NCBI GenBank assembly: GCA_903926075.1
Contig: CAIYHQ010000011.1
Coordinates: forward strand, 1 to 36,577
Length of the DNA: 36,577 nt
Source of the DNA: an uncultured Methanomicrobiales archaeon
Lineage (GTDB): Archaea > Halobacteriota > Methanomicrobia > Methanomicrobiales > Methanospirillaceae
Reading direction: 5' to 3'
In this document: piece by piece, positions 1 to 7,553 of the stretch
How positions within the stretch are numbered: position 1 is the first letter of the stretch
How the letters are laid out: each line of letters begins with the position of its first letter
Position numbers and translations under genes: made by a program
The notes under the pieces: generated by a model
Told to the model about the DNA's origin: nothing
The model's input: the letters and a program-made list of their open reading frames with translations, nothing else
Databases searched by the model: none

Positions 1-540
1 ACACATAAAGGTGCAAAATTCATTGCCCTCGATGAATATTTTCCAAACAATGGTACCAAGGAAACCGTGAACCAGACCTGGTTAGATGAACAGCTCACAC
101 AGGACACCCGGCCGTTCATGTTCGTATTCGGGCATACGCCCGCATATAATGTGTCCAATGATATGGATGAATATAAATCAGGCATCGCGGTTCATCCTAT
201 TCAGCGGGACGCATTCTGGAACAGTCTCGTGAAAAATCATGTCTTAGCCTACTTCTGTGGACATGTCCATACTTATGTCAGGGCAGAATCAAAGGGGGTG
301 CAACAGGTTCTCTGCGGGAATGGTGGGGCACCTGCAGATAATTTTAGCCCTTCGTCAGTCGATCCGGTACTAAATCTTGAATATCCAACTAATCCCGTCA
401 ACGCATCGGACCAGAAGTTCGGCTACCTCGTTATTACTGTTCATGAAGACACCGGAACACTCAGCGGGGTACAAAAATTGTATAATCTAAAGACAAAGAC
501 CTGGACAACCGGTGATACCTTCACACTTCGTGCCAGATAA
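1..540 (+). CDS. Metallophosphoesterase, C-terminal part (5' end outside window)
   Basis: The reading frame is open from the first base to the TAA at 538-540, so only the C-terminal 179 residues are present. The motifs FGHTPAYN and, about 50 residues later, FCGHVHTY fit the last two metal-binding blocks (GH and GHxH) of calcineurin-like metallophosphoesterases, which hydrolyse phosphate mono- or diesters at a two-metal centre. The tail GNGGAPADNF plus a short beta-rich end resembles purple-acid-phosphatase-like or secreted phosphohydrolase members. The N-terminal metal-binding blocks and any signal peptide lie outside the window, so location and substrate cannot be judged. It ends 40 bases before the next gene. 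Confidence 0.8.
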   Translation, partial: THKGAKFIALDEYFPNNGTKETVNQTWLDEQLTQDTRPFMFVFGHTPAYNVSNDMDEYKSGIAVHPIQRDAFWNSLVKNHVLAYFCGHVHTYVRAESKGVQQVLCGNGGAPADNFSPSSVDPVLNLEYPTNPVNASDQKFGYLVITVHEDTGTLSGVQKLYNLKTKTWTTGDTFTLRAR

Positions 541-580
541 GTAGCGTGAATGCAAATATAAAAATATTCATCAGGTTATT

Positions 581-1411
581 ATGAAGGTTTCAGTTGCGAG
601 CATGATCTTTCACGAATATTCGCTTTGTGAAATATTTGATGCCATACAAATTTCAGGGCTTGATTCAGTAGAATTCTGGCCTGAAACTCCTGACTTCTGG
701 CTAAATGGAAAAAATAAAGATTATTTAAAAAACTGTCTCAAAGATCATCCAATGTTTTTTCCAATAACATTTCATGCCCCGGTTCTGGATTTAAATCCAT
801 GTTCATTGAATGCAGAAATTGCAGAAATCTCCATACAGAATACATTTGAGGCAATCGATCTCGCAAGGGAACTGGGTGCTTCAGTGGTAACAATACATCC
901 AGGAAGAAGAACTGTAAAGAGGCCCCCCAGTGCTGCGGATTATGAGCGCTTTCATAATTACATTAAAAGAATTAAAGATAGTGGGGCCAGTGAGACTATT
1001 AAAATTGCGATTGAAAATATGGCTCCTGCAATCAATTCACTACTAGCGGACCCAGAAGATCTTCTTGACCTGTTAAATAAAGAAAAATGGCTTTATTTTA
1101 CACTTGATACTTCTCACGCACTATCAGTCTCTCCTGATCAAGTACTAAGGTATATCAGTCTTTGTGGACACCGGCTCGCAAATGTTCACCTTTCATACGC
1201 GAGTGAGGGGTCACTTCATCTTGCACTGGGAAATGAAAATATCTTTAAAGAAATAATTTCTGAAATTATTAAATCTGGTTACAATGGGCATCTCACCCTT
1301 GAAATTGAAGATACACATTTTTCTCATACACTTTCATATGAAGAAAAAATTTTAATGTTAAGGAAAGAAAAGGAGTTTATTGACTTTATCATTAAAAGAA
1401 AGTGTAATTGA
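581..1411 (+). CDS. Sugar phosphate isomerase/epimerase family (xylose isomerase-like TIM barrel)
   Basis: A 276-residue protein with the layout of the AP endonuclease 2/xylose isomerase-like TIM barrel. Metal-ligand candidates appear at barrel strand ends: the HP of VTIHPGRR, the Glu of IAIENMAP, the Asp and His of LDTSHAL, the His of NVHLSYA and the Glu of LTLEIED. Family members either isomerise sugar phosphates or, as endonuclease IV, cut abasic DNA. The short length and lack of clear endonuclease IV signatures favour a generic isomerase-type annotation, and the substrate cannot be read from sequence. It starts at ATG 581 and is followed 18 bases later by the CorC-like gene, so the two may be co-transcribed. 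Confidence 0.8.
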   Translation: MKVSVASMIFHEYSLCEIFDAIQISGLDSVEFWPETPDFWLNGKNKDYLKNCLKDHPMFFPITFHAPVLDLNPCSLNAEIAEISIQNTFEAIDLARELGASVVTIHPGRRTVKRPPSAADYERFHNYIKRIKDSGASETIKIAIENMAPAINSLLADPEDLLDLLNKEKWLYFTLDTSHALSVSPDQVLRYISLCGHRLANVHLSYASEGSLHLALGNENIFKEIISEIIKSGYNGHLTLEIEDTHFSHTLSYEEKILMLRKEKEFIDFIIKRKCN

Positions 1412-1429
1412 GATCTGGCACGGATATCA

Positions 1430-2695
1430 ATGATTATAGACTTCACAATGCTTATTCTCTTCATAGTATGTGTGGCATTATCCGCGTTCTTCTCAAGTGC
1501 TGAAGTTGCCCTGATAGGTATCACGAAAGCAAAAGTGAGGACGCTTCACAATGAAGGGAAGAAAGGTTCAAAAGCACTTTCCACTTTGAAGGAATCACCA
1601 GATAGAATTCTCATTACAATTCTTATTGGTAATAATATTGCAACTATTGGTGCTACTGCCATAGCAACATCCATTGCAATTTCTGCTTTTGGAGATATCG
1701 GTATAGGTATCTCCACAGGTATTGTAATTATAATTCTTTTGATGTTCGGAGAGATTGGTCCAAAACTCTATGCAACAAGGTCAGGAGAATCATATACACT
1801 ATTTATTGCTCCAATTATCCTTTTTCTCTCTCAAATTATATCTCCTTTGATATATCTTGTGGAATGGGCCGGGAAACGCAAAGGGAATAAAAATGTTCTT
1901 ACTGAACCTTCTGTCACTGAAGATGAGATAAAAGAATGGATAGAAGTAGGAAAAGAGGAGGGCACAATTGAGCAGGAAGAACGTGAGATGTTATATTCAG
2001 TCCTTCAGTTTGGCGATACTAATGTAAGACAGGTGATGATTCCGAGGATTGATGTGTCAGTAATTGAAGATAACTGCTCTCTTGAAAAAGCAATGAAAAT
2101 CTTTTCAGAAACAGGATACAGCAGACTCCCAGTCTATCATGATACCATAGATAACATTGTTGGAGTACTCAATGTAAAGGATGTATTTTCCATTCTTATT
2201 AACCAAAAACATGAGGTCAGAATACGCGACCTGGTATATGAACCATATTTTGTACCAGAGTCAAAAATGATTGATGATCTCCTTAAAGAGTTGCAGGTAA
2301 GAAAAATGCAACTTGCAATTGTACTTGATGAATATTCGAGTTTTGCCGGGATTATCACAGTGGAAGATATTCTCGAGGAACTTGTGGGTGATATCCTCGA
2401 TGAATTTGATATAGAAGAGAATTCGGTAGAAAAAGGAAATAACGGTGAATTTATCGTAAATTCTCAGGTCTGGGTTCAAGAAATGAATGAGGAGTACGGG
2501 TTTTCACTTCCTATACATGATTCATATGAGACAATAGGAGGCCTTGTTTTTTCACACCTTGGTCATATCCCTCACCCTGGTGAAAGTATTATACTCGACG
2601 AAAGCGGAGTAACAATCGTAGTAATGCAGATGCGAGGAAGAAGGATAATCAAAATCAAAATAATACCGAAAGAATCTCCAGTTCTGGATGAATAA
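1430..2695 (+). CDS. CNNM/CBS-pair/CorC domain membrane protein (HlyC/CorC family)
   Basis: A 421-residue membrane protein. Residues about 1-190 form a CNNM (DUF21) domain with hydrophobic segments near 4-26, 60-85, 90-110 and 125-148, and the typical FFSSAEVAL start. Two CBS domains follow (about 200-260 and 265-322; landmarks VRQVMIPR, GYSRLPVY, AIVLDEYSS, GIITVEDILEELVGDI). A CorC_HlyC domain closes the protein (about 335-415). CNNM/CorC proteins are linked to Mg2+ and other divalent-ion efflux or homeostasis, with CBS domains sensing adenosyl ligands. That role is family knowledge; substrate and direction are inferred. The older name 'hemolysin' is misleading. No truncation is seen. Confidence 0.9.
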   Translation: MIIDFTMLILFIVCVALSAFFSSAEVALIGITKAKVRTLHNEGKKGSKALSTLKESPDRILITILIGNNIATIGATAIATSIAISAFGDIGIGISTGIVIIILLMFGEIGPKLYATRSGESYTLFIAPIILFLSQIISPLIYLVEWAGKRKGNKNVLTEPSVTEDEIKEWIEVGKEEGTIEQEEREMLYSVLQFGDTNVRQVMIPRIDVSVIEDNCSLEKAMKIFSETGYSRLPVYHDTIDNIVGVLNVKDVFSILINQKHEVRIRDLVYEPYFVPESKMIDDLLKELQVRKMQLAIVLDEYSSFAGIITVEDILEELVGDILDEFDIEENSVEKGNNGEFIVNSQVWVQEMNEEYGFSLPIHDSYETIGGLVFSHLGHIPHPGESIILDESGVTIVVMQMRGRRIIKIKIIPKESPVLDE

Positions 2696-2709
2696 TATGA
2701 TACAATTAG

Positions 2710-3333
2710 GTGGTAACAATTAAACGAATAATTGTCCTTGGGTCAGGGCGTGGTTCAAATTTCCAGGCATTAATCGATGCAGAAAGGAAAAATCTCTTTC
2801 CTGGGAGGATAATTACTTTTATTACAGATAATCCCAATGCACATGCAATAGAACGTGCAAGAAAGGGAGAGATCCCCTTTTTTATTATAGATTTTTCTCT
2901 TTTTCATAACAAAAATCAATACGAAGAAAAGCTTCTTGAAACGATGCTTTCATGCGCTCCTGACCTTATAGTATTAGCTGGATATATGCGGATTGTGGGC
3001 GAAAAGATTGTAAAACAATTCAAGAACCATCTCATAAATATCCATCCCGCCTTGCTTCCCAGTTTTCCAGGCCTTAATGCCCAGTTACAGGCTATTGAAT
3101 ATGGCGTCAGAATAACAGGATGCACAATTCACTTTGTGACAGAGGAGATGGATGCCGGACCCATTATTCTTCAAAAGGAAGTTTATGTTGATGAGAATGA
3201 GAATGTAGAAAGTTTGGCAGAAAAAATTCTTGCTTTCGAACATAAGTGTCTCCCGTATGCAGTGAAACTTTTCTGCGAAGATCGGCTCATCATTAATGAC
3301 AGGCATGTAAAGATTCTTCCAAGAGTAAGTTAA
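2710..3333 (+). CDS. purN: Phosphoribosylglycinamide formyltransferase PurN
   Basis: GAR transformylase, which moves a formyl group from 10-formyl-THF (or a pterin analogue) to glycinamide ribonucleotide in purine synthesis; cytosolic. The 207 residues carry the phosphate-binding GSGRGSNFQAL start (11-21), INIHPALLPSFPG (109-121) and MDAGPII (147-153). Counting from GTG 2710, the catalytic trio is N110, H112 and D148. An in-frame TAG at 2707-2709 rules out anything upstream. GTG 2710 overlaps the only good Shine-Dalgarno-like run (AGGTGGT, 2708-2714), so translation may instead begin at ATT 2719, giving IKRIIVLG, which matches the usual PurN N-terminus better. It lies 3 bases before the RNase P gene. 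Confidence 0.93.
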   Translation: MVTIKRIIVLGSGRGSNFQALIDAERKNLFPGRIITFITDNPNAHAIERARKGEIPFFIIDFSLFHNKNQYEEKLLETMLSCAPDLIVLAGYMRIVGEKIVKQFKNHLINIHPALLPSFPGLNAQLQAIEYGVRITGCTIHFVTEEMDAGPIILQKEVYVDENENVESLAEKILAFEHKCLPYAVKLFCEDRLIINDRHVKILPRVS

Positions 3334-3336
3334 ATT

Positions 3337-3654
3337 ATGAAAACCCGGCGTGACAATGGAAAACGAATAGCGAAGGAAAGAATTTCAAGGTTATTCCAGC
3401 TTGCTCCGCTATTTTATGAGAAAGACCCGGATATTAGCAACAGATGCATTGACCTTGCAAGGAAAATCGCCATGCGTCAGAGAGTACGCATTGATCGCGC
3501 ATATAAATGGAGATTCTGTCATTCCTGCCATTCATTTCTTGTTCCAGGTAAAAATATGAGAGTACGTATACGAGAAGGAAAGGTCGTTATGACCTGTCTC
3601 TGTTGTAAACAAAGAAGGCGGTATCCGGTGGTGAAGACATATAAGAACGAGTGA
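3337..3654 (+). CDS. rnp4: Ribonuclease P protein component 4 (Rpp21/Rpr2 family)
   Basis: A 105-residue subunit of archaeal RNase P, which removes 5' leaders from pre-tRNA and binds the RNA together with Rpp29. It has a basic N-terminal helix pair (residues 8-55, with ARKIAMRQRVRI) and a zinc ribbon formed by C61, C64, C87 and C90 (FCHSCH and TCLCCKQR), all four present. Length is normal for the archaeal family. It follows purN by 3 bases and its stop overlaps the region where the yhbY-like frame must begin. RNase P component genes next to CRM and S19e/PDCD5 genes are a common archaeal arrangement. Confidence 0.93.
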   Translation: MKTRRDNGKRIAKERISRLFQLAPLFYEKDPDISNRCIDLARKIAMRQRVRIDRAYKWRFCHSCHSFLVPGKNMRVRIREGKVVMTCLCCKQRRRYPVVKTYKNE

Positions 3655-3670
3655 TGAGAAAAAGACTGCA

Positions 3671-3895
3671 ATTGACTTAAAACAGACAGTCTGGATAGGA
3701 AAAAATGGTTGTACTCCTGAGATCATAGAGGAAATCCGTGAACAGATAAAGAAAAGAGAGATAGTTAAAATTAAGTGGCTGAAGAGTGTTGAACTAAACC
3801 CGGTTGAAATTGCCGGATTATGTAATTCACGTCTCATACTTGTAAGAGGAAAAACAATGGTCCTTTCACGGAACAGAAAAAATGAGAAAAACTGA
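3671..3895 (+). CDS. YhbY/CRM-domain RNA-binding protein (start codon uncertain)
   Basis: A short frame encodes about 75 residues with the CRM (YhbY) fold: KQTVWIGKNG at the start, a helix with EEIREQIKKREIVKIKW, then SRLILVRGKTMVLSR and a basic tail ending at TGA 3893-3895. CRM proteins bind rRNA or other structured RNA and are associated with ribosome assembly. The frame has an in-frame TGA at 3632-3634 and no ATG, GTG or TTG between there and the conserved region. The left edge given is ATT 3671; ATA 3641 (after GGTGGTGA) and ACG 3647 are other possibilities, as is an upstream sequence error. The domain is intact, so this is probably a working gene with an unusual or mis-sequenced start. 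Confidence 0.75.
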   Translation: MDLKQTVWIGKNGCTPEIIEEIREQIKKREIVKIKWLKSVELNPVEIAGLCNSRLILVRGKTMVLSRNRKNEKN

Positions 3896-3913
3896 TCAGG
3901 ACACAAAAAGCCT

Positions 3914-3928
3914 CGAAATATATAATAA
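3914..3928 (+). promoter_or_regulatory. Archaeal promoter (BRE/TATA) for the rps19e operon
   Basis: CGAAATATATAATAA at 3914-3928 resembles an archaeal BRE plus TATA box. It predicts a start site near 3948-3952 and a 5' leader of about 35 bases before ATG 3987. It lies in the 91-base gap after the yhbY-like gene, the largest gap in the + strand cluster, so it is the likely main promoter of the ribosomal/SRP operon. A second AT-rich run (3938-3950) is a weaker option. Confidence 0.55.
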
Positions 3929-3986
3929 GTCTTTTTGCTAATAAATATAGACTATTTACACCGACATAGTTTGATGTGTGATTTTA

Positions 3987-4415
3987 ATGACAACAGTATA
4001 TGATATCCCTGCCGATATACTCATCAGGAATGTAGCGGCAGAACTGAAACAACGAACAGAAATGACTCCTCCGGAATGGGCAGCTTTTGTCAAGACCGGT
4101 GTCCACAAGGAATTGCCCCCGGAAGACCCGGACTGGTGGTTTATTCGTGCTGCAGCAGTCCTGAGACGAGTTTATATTGATGGCCCAGTAGGCGTTCAGA
4201 GAATGAGAACGTTTTATGGGGGTAGTAAGAACAGAGGAGTAAAACCTAATGCACTCCGTCGCGGAAGCGGTTCGATTTTAAGAAAAGCACTTCAGCAACT
4301 TGAGACTCTCGGGTATGTCACTCATGAAAAACAAGGCCGAAAGGTAACACCTTCCGGGATGTCCTTTCTTGATAACATTGCACATAGAGTTTCAACTGAA
4401 GAGAAGAAGGAATAA
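3987..4415 (+). CDS. rps19e: 30S ribosomal protein S19e
   Basis: A 142-residue archaeal/eukaryotic ribosomal protein of the small subunit head, needed for 40S/30S maturation. The N-terminal [13 protein letters not shown], the central [18 protein letters not shown] and [16 protein letters not shown] are hallmark S19e segments; the C-terminal winged helix has [16 protein letters not shown] 3987 is preferred over GTG 3978 because a GTGTGAT Shine-Dalgarno-like run (3976-3982) sits five bases upstream and the family starts here. It is the first gene after the predicted promoter and is followed 24 bases later by the PDCD5-family gene, its usual archaeal neighbour. Confidence 0.95.
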   Translation: MTTVYDIPADILIRNVAAELKQRTEMTPPEWAAFVKTGVHKELPPEDPDWWFIRAAAVLRRVYIDGPVGVQRMRTFYGGSKNRGVKPNALRRGSGSILRKALQQLETLGYVTHEKQGRKVTPSGMSFLDNIAHRVSTEEKKE

Positions 4416-4439
4416 TCGGATAAATCCGGGTTGTGCCTT

Positions 4440-4781
4440 ATGACAGATGAACTTGATGAGATTCGCCAGAGGAGACTTGCCCAGATGCAGGACCAGGCAA
4501 TCTCACAACAACAACAGATACAGGACCAGGCTGAACGTGAACGGCAGGCCAAAGAGCAGATGCATGTTATTATGCTACAAATTCTCGAGCCTGATGCGAG
4601 GGAACGTCTGAACACAATCCGAATTACAAAGCCAGAATTTGCACGATCTGTTGAACAGCAGCTTGTTGCTCTTGCACAGAGCGGGAGACTGCGTCAAAAA
4701 ATTACTGATGCCCAGTTTAAGGACATCCTCACACAACTCACCCCGGCACGACGCGAATTCACAATTCGAAGAAAAGGTTAG
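4440..4781 (+). CDS. PDCD5-family DNA-binding protein
   Basis: A 113-residue member of the PDCD5/TFAR19 family, small helical proteins that bind DNA in vitro and are conserved in archaea and eukaryotes. The N-terminal helix is Gln/Glu/Arg-rich and probably coiled (residues about 4-45). It is followed by the conserved [19 protein letters not shown] (about 51-69), the [12 protein letters not shown] helix, and TDAQFKDIL near the C-terminus. ATG 4440 is chosen over TTG 4431 because [12 protein letters not shown] matches the family start. Co-location with S19e, L39e and L31e suggests a ribosome- or RNA-linked role, but its function in archaea is not settled. Confidence 0.92.
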   Translation: MTDELDEIRQRRLAQMQDQAISQQQQIQDQAERERQAKEQMHVIMLQILEPDARERLNTIRITKPEFARSVEQQLVALAQSGRLRQKITDAQFKDILTQLTPARREFTIRRKG

Positions 4782-4788
4782 TGAAGAT

Positions 4789-4941
4789 ATGAGCAAATTG
4801 ATGAAAGGAAAGAAGATACGCCTGATGAAAGCGTGTATGCAGAACAGAAGAGTCCCTGCATGGGTAATGGCAAGAACGAAACGTAATGTTAATTCGCATC
4901 CAAAGCGCAGGATGTGGAGACGTAGCACATTGAAGGTCTGA
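4789..4941 (+). CDS. rpl39e: 50S ribosomal protein L39e
   Basis: A 50-residue, strongly basic protein of the large subunit that lines the exit tunnel in archaea and eukaryotes. The sequence has the L39e pattern: a short N-terminal helix with [10 protein letters not shown], then [15 protein letters not shown] and the C-terminal [15 protein letters not shown] 4789 is preceded by AGGTTAGTGAAG, which overlaps the PDCD5-gene stop region, so the genes are probably translationally coupled. The gap to rpl31e is 5 bases. Confidence 0.95.
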   Translation: MSKLMKGKKIRLMKACMQNRRVPAWVMARTKRNVNSHPKRRMWRRSTLKV

Positions 4942-4946
4942 AGATA

Positions 4947-5210
4947 ATGGCAGAAAAATTACAGGAGCACCTGTTTGTTATTCCACTCCGTGACGTGAAA
5001 AGAGCACCAGTCTGGAAAAGAAGCAGGACTGCATTGAAAGATATTCGCCGTTTTCTCATGCGGCATATGAAGAGTGAGGATGTAAAGATAGACAAATCAA
5101 TTAATGAAAAAGTCTGGGAACGGGGATCAGAGAAACCACCTTCGAAAATCCGCGTCCGTGCTGTGAAAATGGAGGACGGGCAGGTTCAGGCTGAACTTGC
5201 ATCGGAATAA
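4947..5210 (+). CDS. rpl31e: 50S ribosomal protein L31e
   Basis: An 87-residue large-subunit protein near the tunnel exit, where SRP and other factors dock. Recognisable segments are [34 protein letters not shown] and [19 protein letters not shown]. Length is normal. It lies 5 bases after rpl39e and 6 bases before eif6 within the same operon. Confidence 0.95.
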   Translation: MAEKLQEHLFVIPLRDVKRAPVWKRSRTALKDIRRFLMRHMKSEDVKIDKSINEKVWERGSEKPPSKIRVRAVKMEDGQVQAELASE

Positions 5211-5216
5211 ACTGAT

Positions 5217-5876
5217 ATGGACAGAACCATTTCGTTTGCAGGAGACCCACATATTGGTGTTTTTTCCAGGCTTTTTGAAGATGTGGCAATAATCCCAAGA
5301 GAAAGCCCGGAGGAATTCGGAGATCAGATATCAGATGCTCTTGAAGTAGAGCTTATCAAGACTCCTATACAAGGCTGCTCAATTATAGGATCGCTAGTAT
5401 GTGGTAACAATAATGGCTTTGTTGTAAGTGGCATTGCATCTGGTCTGGAAGTTGAACTTCTTGAGGAGTTCCGTCCGGTTATGCTTCTTGACGAAACAAT
5501 GAACGCGGCCGGTAATGTTATACTTGCAAATAATTCAATCGGACTTGTTCACCCGGATATGCCATATCACCTGGCTTTAGAGATTGGCGAATTTCTCAAA
5601 GTAAAAGTCATACACCTGACATTAGGCGGAGTTAAAACTGTAGGGATGGCTGGAGTTGCAAATGACAAAGGTATTCTTGTCCACCCGAGAACTACCGATA
5701 GTGAGATAGCAAAACTTGAAGCCATTACCGATCTTCCAATTGGAAGAGGATCAGTAAATATGGGCTCAGGTCTTGTTGGTACAGGCCTCATTGCAAACAA
5801 CAAAGGATACCTGGCGGGTCATGCCACGAGTGGTTTTGAACTTGGTAGAATTGAAGATGTTTTAGGTTTTATATGA
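5217..5876 (+). CDS. eif6: Translation initiation factor aIF6
   Basis: A 219-residue anti-association factor that binds the large subunit (L14/L23/L24e face) and keeps the subunits apart. Its five-fold pseudosymmetric pentein fold is visible as repeats built around 'GN..G..V...' strands, such as [38 protein letters not shown] and [12 protein letters not shown], each ending in an aIF6-type turn. The length fits archaeal aIF6, which lacks the eukaryotic C-terminal tail. It starts at ATG 5217, 6 bases after rpl31e, and is followed by rpl18a after 12 bases. Confidence 0.96.
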   Translation: MDRTISFAGDPHIGVFSRLFEDVAIIPRESPEEFGDQISDALEVELIKTPIQGCSIIGSLVCGNNNGFVVSGIASGLEVELLEEFRPVMLLDETMNAAGNVILANNSIGLVHPDMPYHLALEIGEFLKVKVIHLTLGGVKTVGMAGVANDKGILVHPRTTDSEIAKLEAITDLPIGRGSVNMGSGLVGTGLIANNKGYLAGHATSGFELGRIEDVLGFI

Positions 5877-5888
5877 GAGTGAGTAAAT

Positions 5889-6074
5889 ATGCAGGAATTT
5901 GAAGTTAATGGAACTTTTAGGATGGGGGATGTCTGGAAACTCTATACAAAGGTTGTTAGTGCTCCTAACGAAAACCAGGCAAAAGAGAGAATTTTTACAC
6001 TTATGGGAAGTAAGCACAGGTTGAAACGCCAGTATATCACAATTAGTGATGTTAAGGTGTACAAGCGTGAGTGA
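5889..6074 (+). CDS. rpl18a: 50S ribosomal protein L18Ae (LX)
   Basis: A 61-residue protein corresponding to archaeal LX/L18a, about one domain of eukaryotic L18a. The MQEFEVNGTFRMG start, the AKERIFTLMGSKHRLKR helix and the closing ISDVKVYKRE are typical. The ATG is preceded by GAGAGTGAG. Its 3' end overlaps the first codons of prefoldin alpha by 8 bases, an arrangement that favours translational coupling and is widespread in archaea. Confidence 0.94.
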   Translation: MQEFEVNGTFRMGDVWKLYTKVVSAPNENQAKERIFTLMGSKHRLKRQYITISDVKVYKRE

Positions 6075-6504
6075 CTCATCTGTAATGGACCCGAAGGAAT
6101 ATCAGGCCTTGCAACATTATCTCAATGAATACGGTCAGCAGATAGAATTTCTGGGCCAGCAGTTTCAAATCCTTGAACAAGGTCGTTTTGAAGCCCAGGC
6201 CTCGATAGAGACGATATCAGGCCTTTCACCTGCAGCAGAAACTTCAGTACTGCTTCAGATTGGAAGCGGCGTAAGTGTAAGAGCCAAAATTCTCGATCCT
6301 GATAAAATTCTTATTGCAATTGGTGCTGATGTTGTAATCGAAAAGACTGGTGCTGACGCTATTGATTATCTGAATGAACGCATTACTGAGATGGAAGCTT
6401 CTGCGAAGAACGTTGCGGGTTCTATTGAAAAAATTCGCATACAGATGAATGAGATCTCAAAGAGACTCGAAGAAGTCGATGCAAACAATCCTTCAGGTAC
6501 CTGA
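6067..6504 (+). CDS. pfdA: Prefoldin subunit alpha
   Basis: A 145-residue alpha subunit of the jellyfish-shaped alpha2-beta4 chaperone that passes unfolded proteins to the thermosome. Two long coiled-coil helices (about 8-55 and 100-140) flank a beta-hairpin core that carries AETSVLLQIGSGVSVRAKI and DKILIAIGADVVIEKT. GTG 6067 is chosen because AAGGTG lies 5-6 bases upstream and the gene then overlaps rpl18a; ATG 6085 (MDPKEYQAL) is a possible alternative. The beta subunit is not in this window. Confidence 0.92.
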   Translation: MSDSSVMDPKEYQALQHYLNEYGQQIEFLGQQFQILEQGRFEAQASIETISGLSPAAETSVLLQIGSGVSVRAKILDPDKILIAIGADVVIEKTGADAIDYLNERITEMEASAKNVAGSIEKIRIQMNEISKRLEEVDANNPSGT

Positions 6505-6533
6505 ATTAATAATATACAAAGGGGGCCTGCAAT

Positions 6534-7553
6534 GTGTTTGACGGATTGAAAAAAACCCTTCAGGGAGTTAAAGAAAAATTTAATTCTGAAATTATAGATA
6601 ATGAAGAATCAGACAAACTGGAAAATATTTTAACTCGTGAAGAACCTGTTGAAAATCACGGATTTGTTGAGAAGGTAAAAGTCTTTATTACAGACCGTGA
6701 ATTTATTATCTCTTCTGAAGCCTTAAACGAACCTCTATCAGAACTGGAATTTGCACTTCTTGAAAGCGATGTTGCTTTATCGGTAACAGAGGAAATATCA
6801 GGTCATATAAAAAAAGATCTGACTGGAAAACGCAGAAAGATTGGCGAACCGGTTGATAAAATTATTGAGGAATCATTACGTTCAGCACTTTTGCAGGTCC
6901 TTGGTGAAGGAATAAATTTCCCTGAATTCATACGGTCAAAAAAAAAGCCTGTAAAGATGCTCTTTACTGGTGTCAATGGAACCGGAAAGACAACGACAAT
7001 TGCTAAAGTGGGAAATTACCTGAAAAAAAACGGTTTTTCAGTTGTTATTGGAGCAGGAGATACATACAGGGCTGGAGCTATTGACCAGATTGATATCCAT
7101 GCAGAACGACTTGGAATAAAAGTAATTGAGCACCAGGAAGGAGCCGACCCTTCAGCTGTCCTCTTTGATACGGTCCAATATGCAGAATCACATGGGATAG
7201 ATGTTGTGCTTGCTGACACTGCAGGACGATTTCATAATAAAGTCAACCTAATGAACCAGCTTTCGAAGATGAAGCGGGTTATGAAGCCGGACATGGTTAT
7301 TTATGTTGATGAAGCTGTAGCAGGAAACGATGCAGTGACGCGTTCAGATGAATTTCAGCGATCAATAGGAATCGATGCAATCATCCTTACAAAAGCTGAT
7401 ATGGATTCACGTGGCGGTGCAGCGATTTCAATTGCGCATACTCTTGGTAAACCTCTGATATTTTTAGGATCAGGTCAGGGGTATGATGATCTTATGCCTT
7501 TTATCCCTGAAAAAATTGTGAATGACCTTCTTGGAGAGAGTCCAAATGCTTGA
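6534..7553 (+). CDS. ftsY: Signal recognition particle receptor FtsY
   Basis: A 339-residue SRP receptor GTPase that docks the ribosome-SRP complex at the membrane. A short acidic N-terminal region (about 1-45) precedes the helical N domain and the G domain: P-loop GVNGTGKT (146-153), the insertion-box region with [16 protein letters not shown] (228-232), the archaeal [12 protein letters not shown] and TKAD. The closing GRF and [10 protein letters not shown] are normal. GTG 6534 is used (MFDGLKK), preceded by GGGGG about 10 bases upstream. It overlaps srp54 by 8 bases, so both SRP GTPases are made from one transcript. Confidence 0.95.
   Translation: MFDGLKKTLQGVKEKFNSEIIDNEESDKLENILTREEPVENHGFVEKVKVFITDREFIISSEALNEPLSELEFALLESDVALSVTEEISGHIKKDLTGKRRKIGEPVDKIIEESLRSALLQVLGEGINFPEFIRSKKKPVKMLFTGVNGTGKTTTIAKVGNYLKKNGFSVVIGAGDTYRAGAIDQIDIHAERLGIKVIEHQEGADPSAVLFDTVQYAESHGIDVVLADTAGRFHNKVNLMNQLSKMKRVMKPDMVIYVDEAVAGNDAVTRSDEFQRSIGIDAIILTKADMDSRGGAAISIAHTLGKPLIFLGSGQGYDDLMPFIPEKIVNDLLGESPNA

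Noticed and set aside
552-564. TATA-like run before the sugar isomerase gene
   Set aside because: It is AT-rich and only about 20 bases before the ATG, which would need a leaderless transcript; the gap is 40 bases and nothing else supports a promoter.
3635-3660. Programmed +1 frameshift that would fuse RNase P component 4 to the CRM domain
   Set aside because: The two frames overlap for only about 20 bases and the last sense codon before the rnp4 stop (GAG) cannot re-pair well after a +1 shift; no stimulatory structure is evident. It is kept only as one of several explanations for the missing start.
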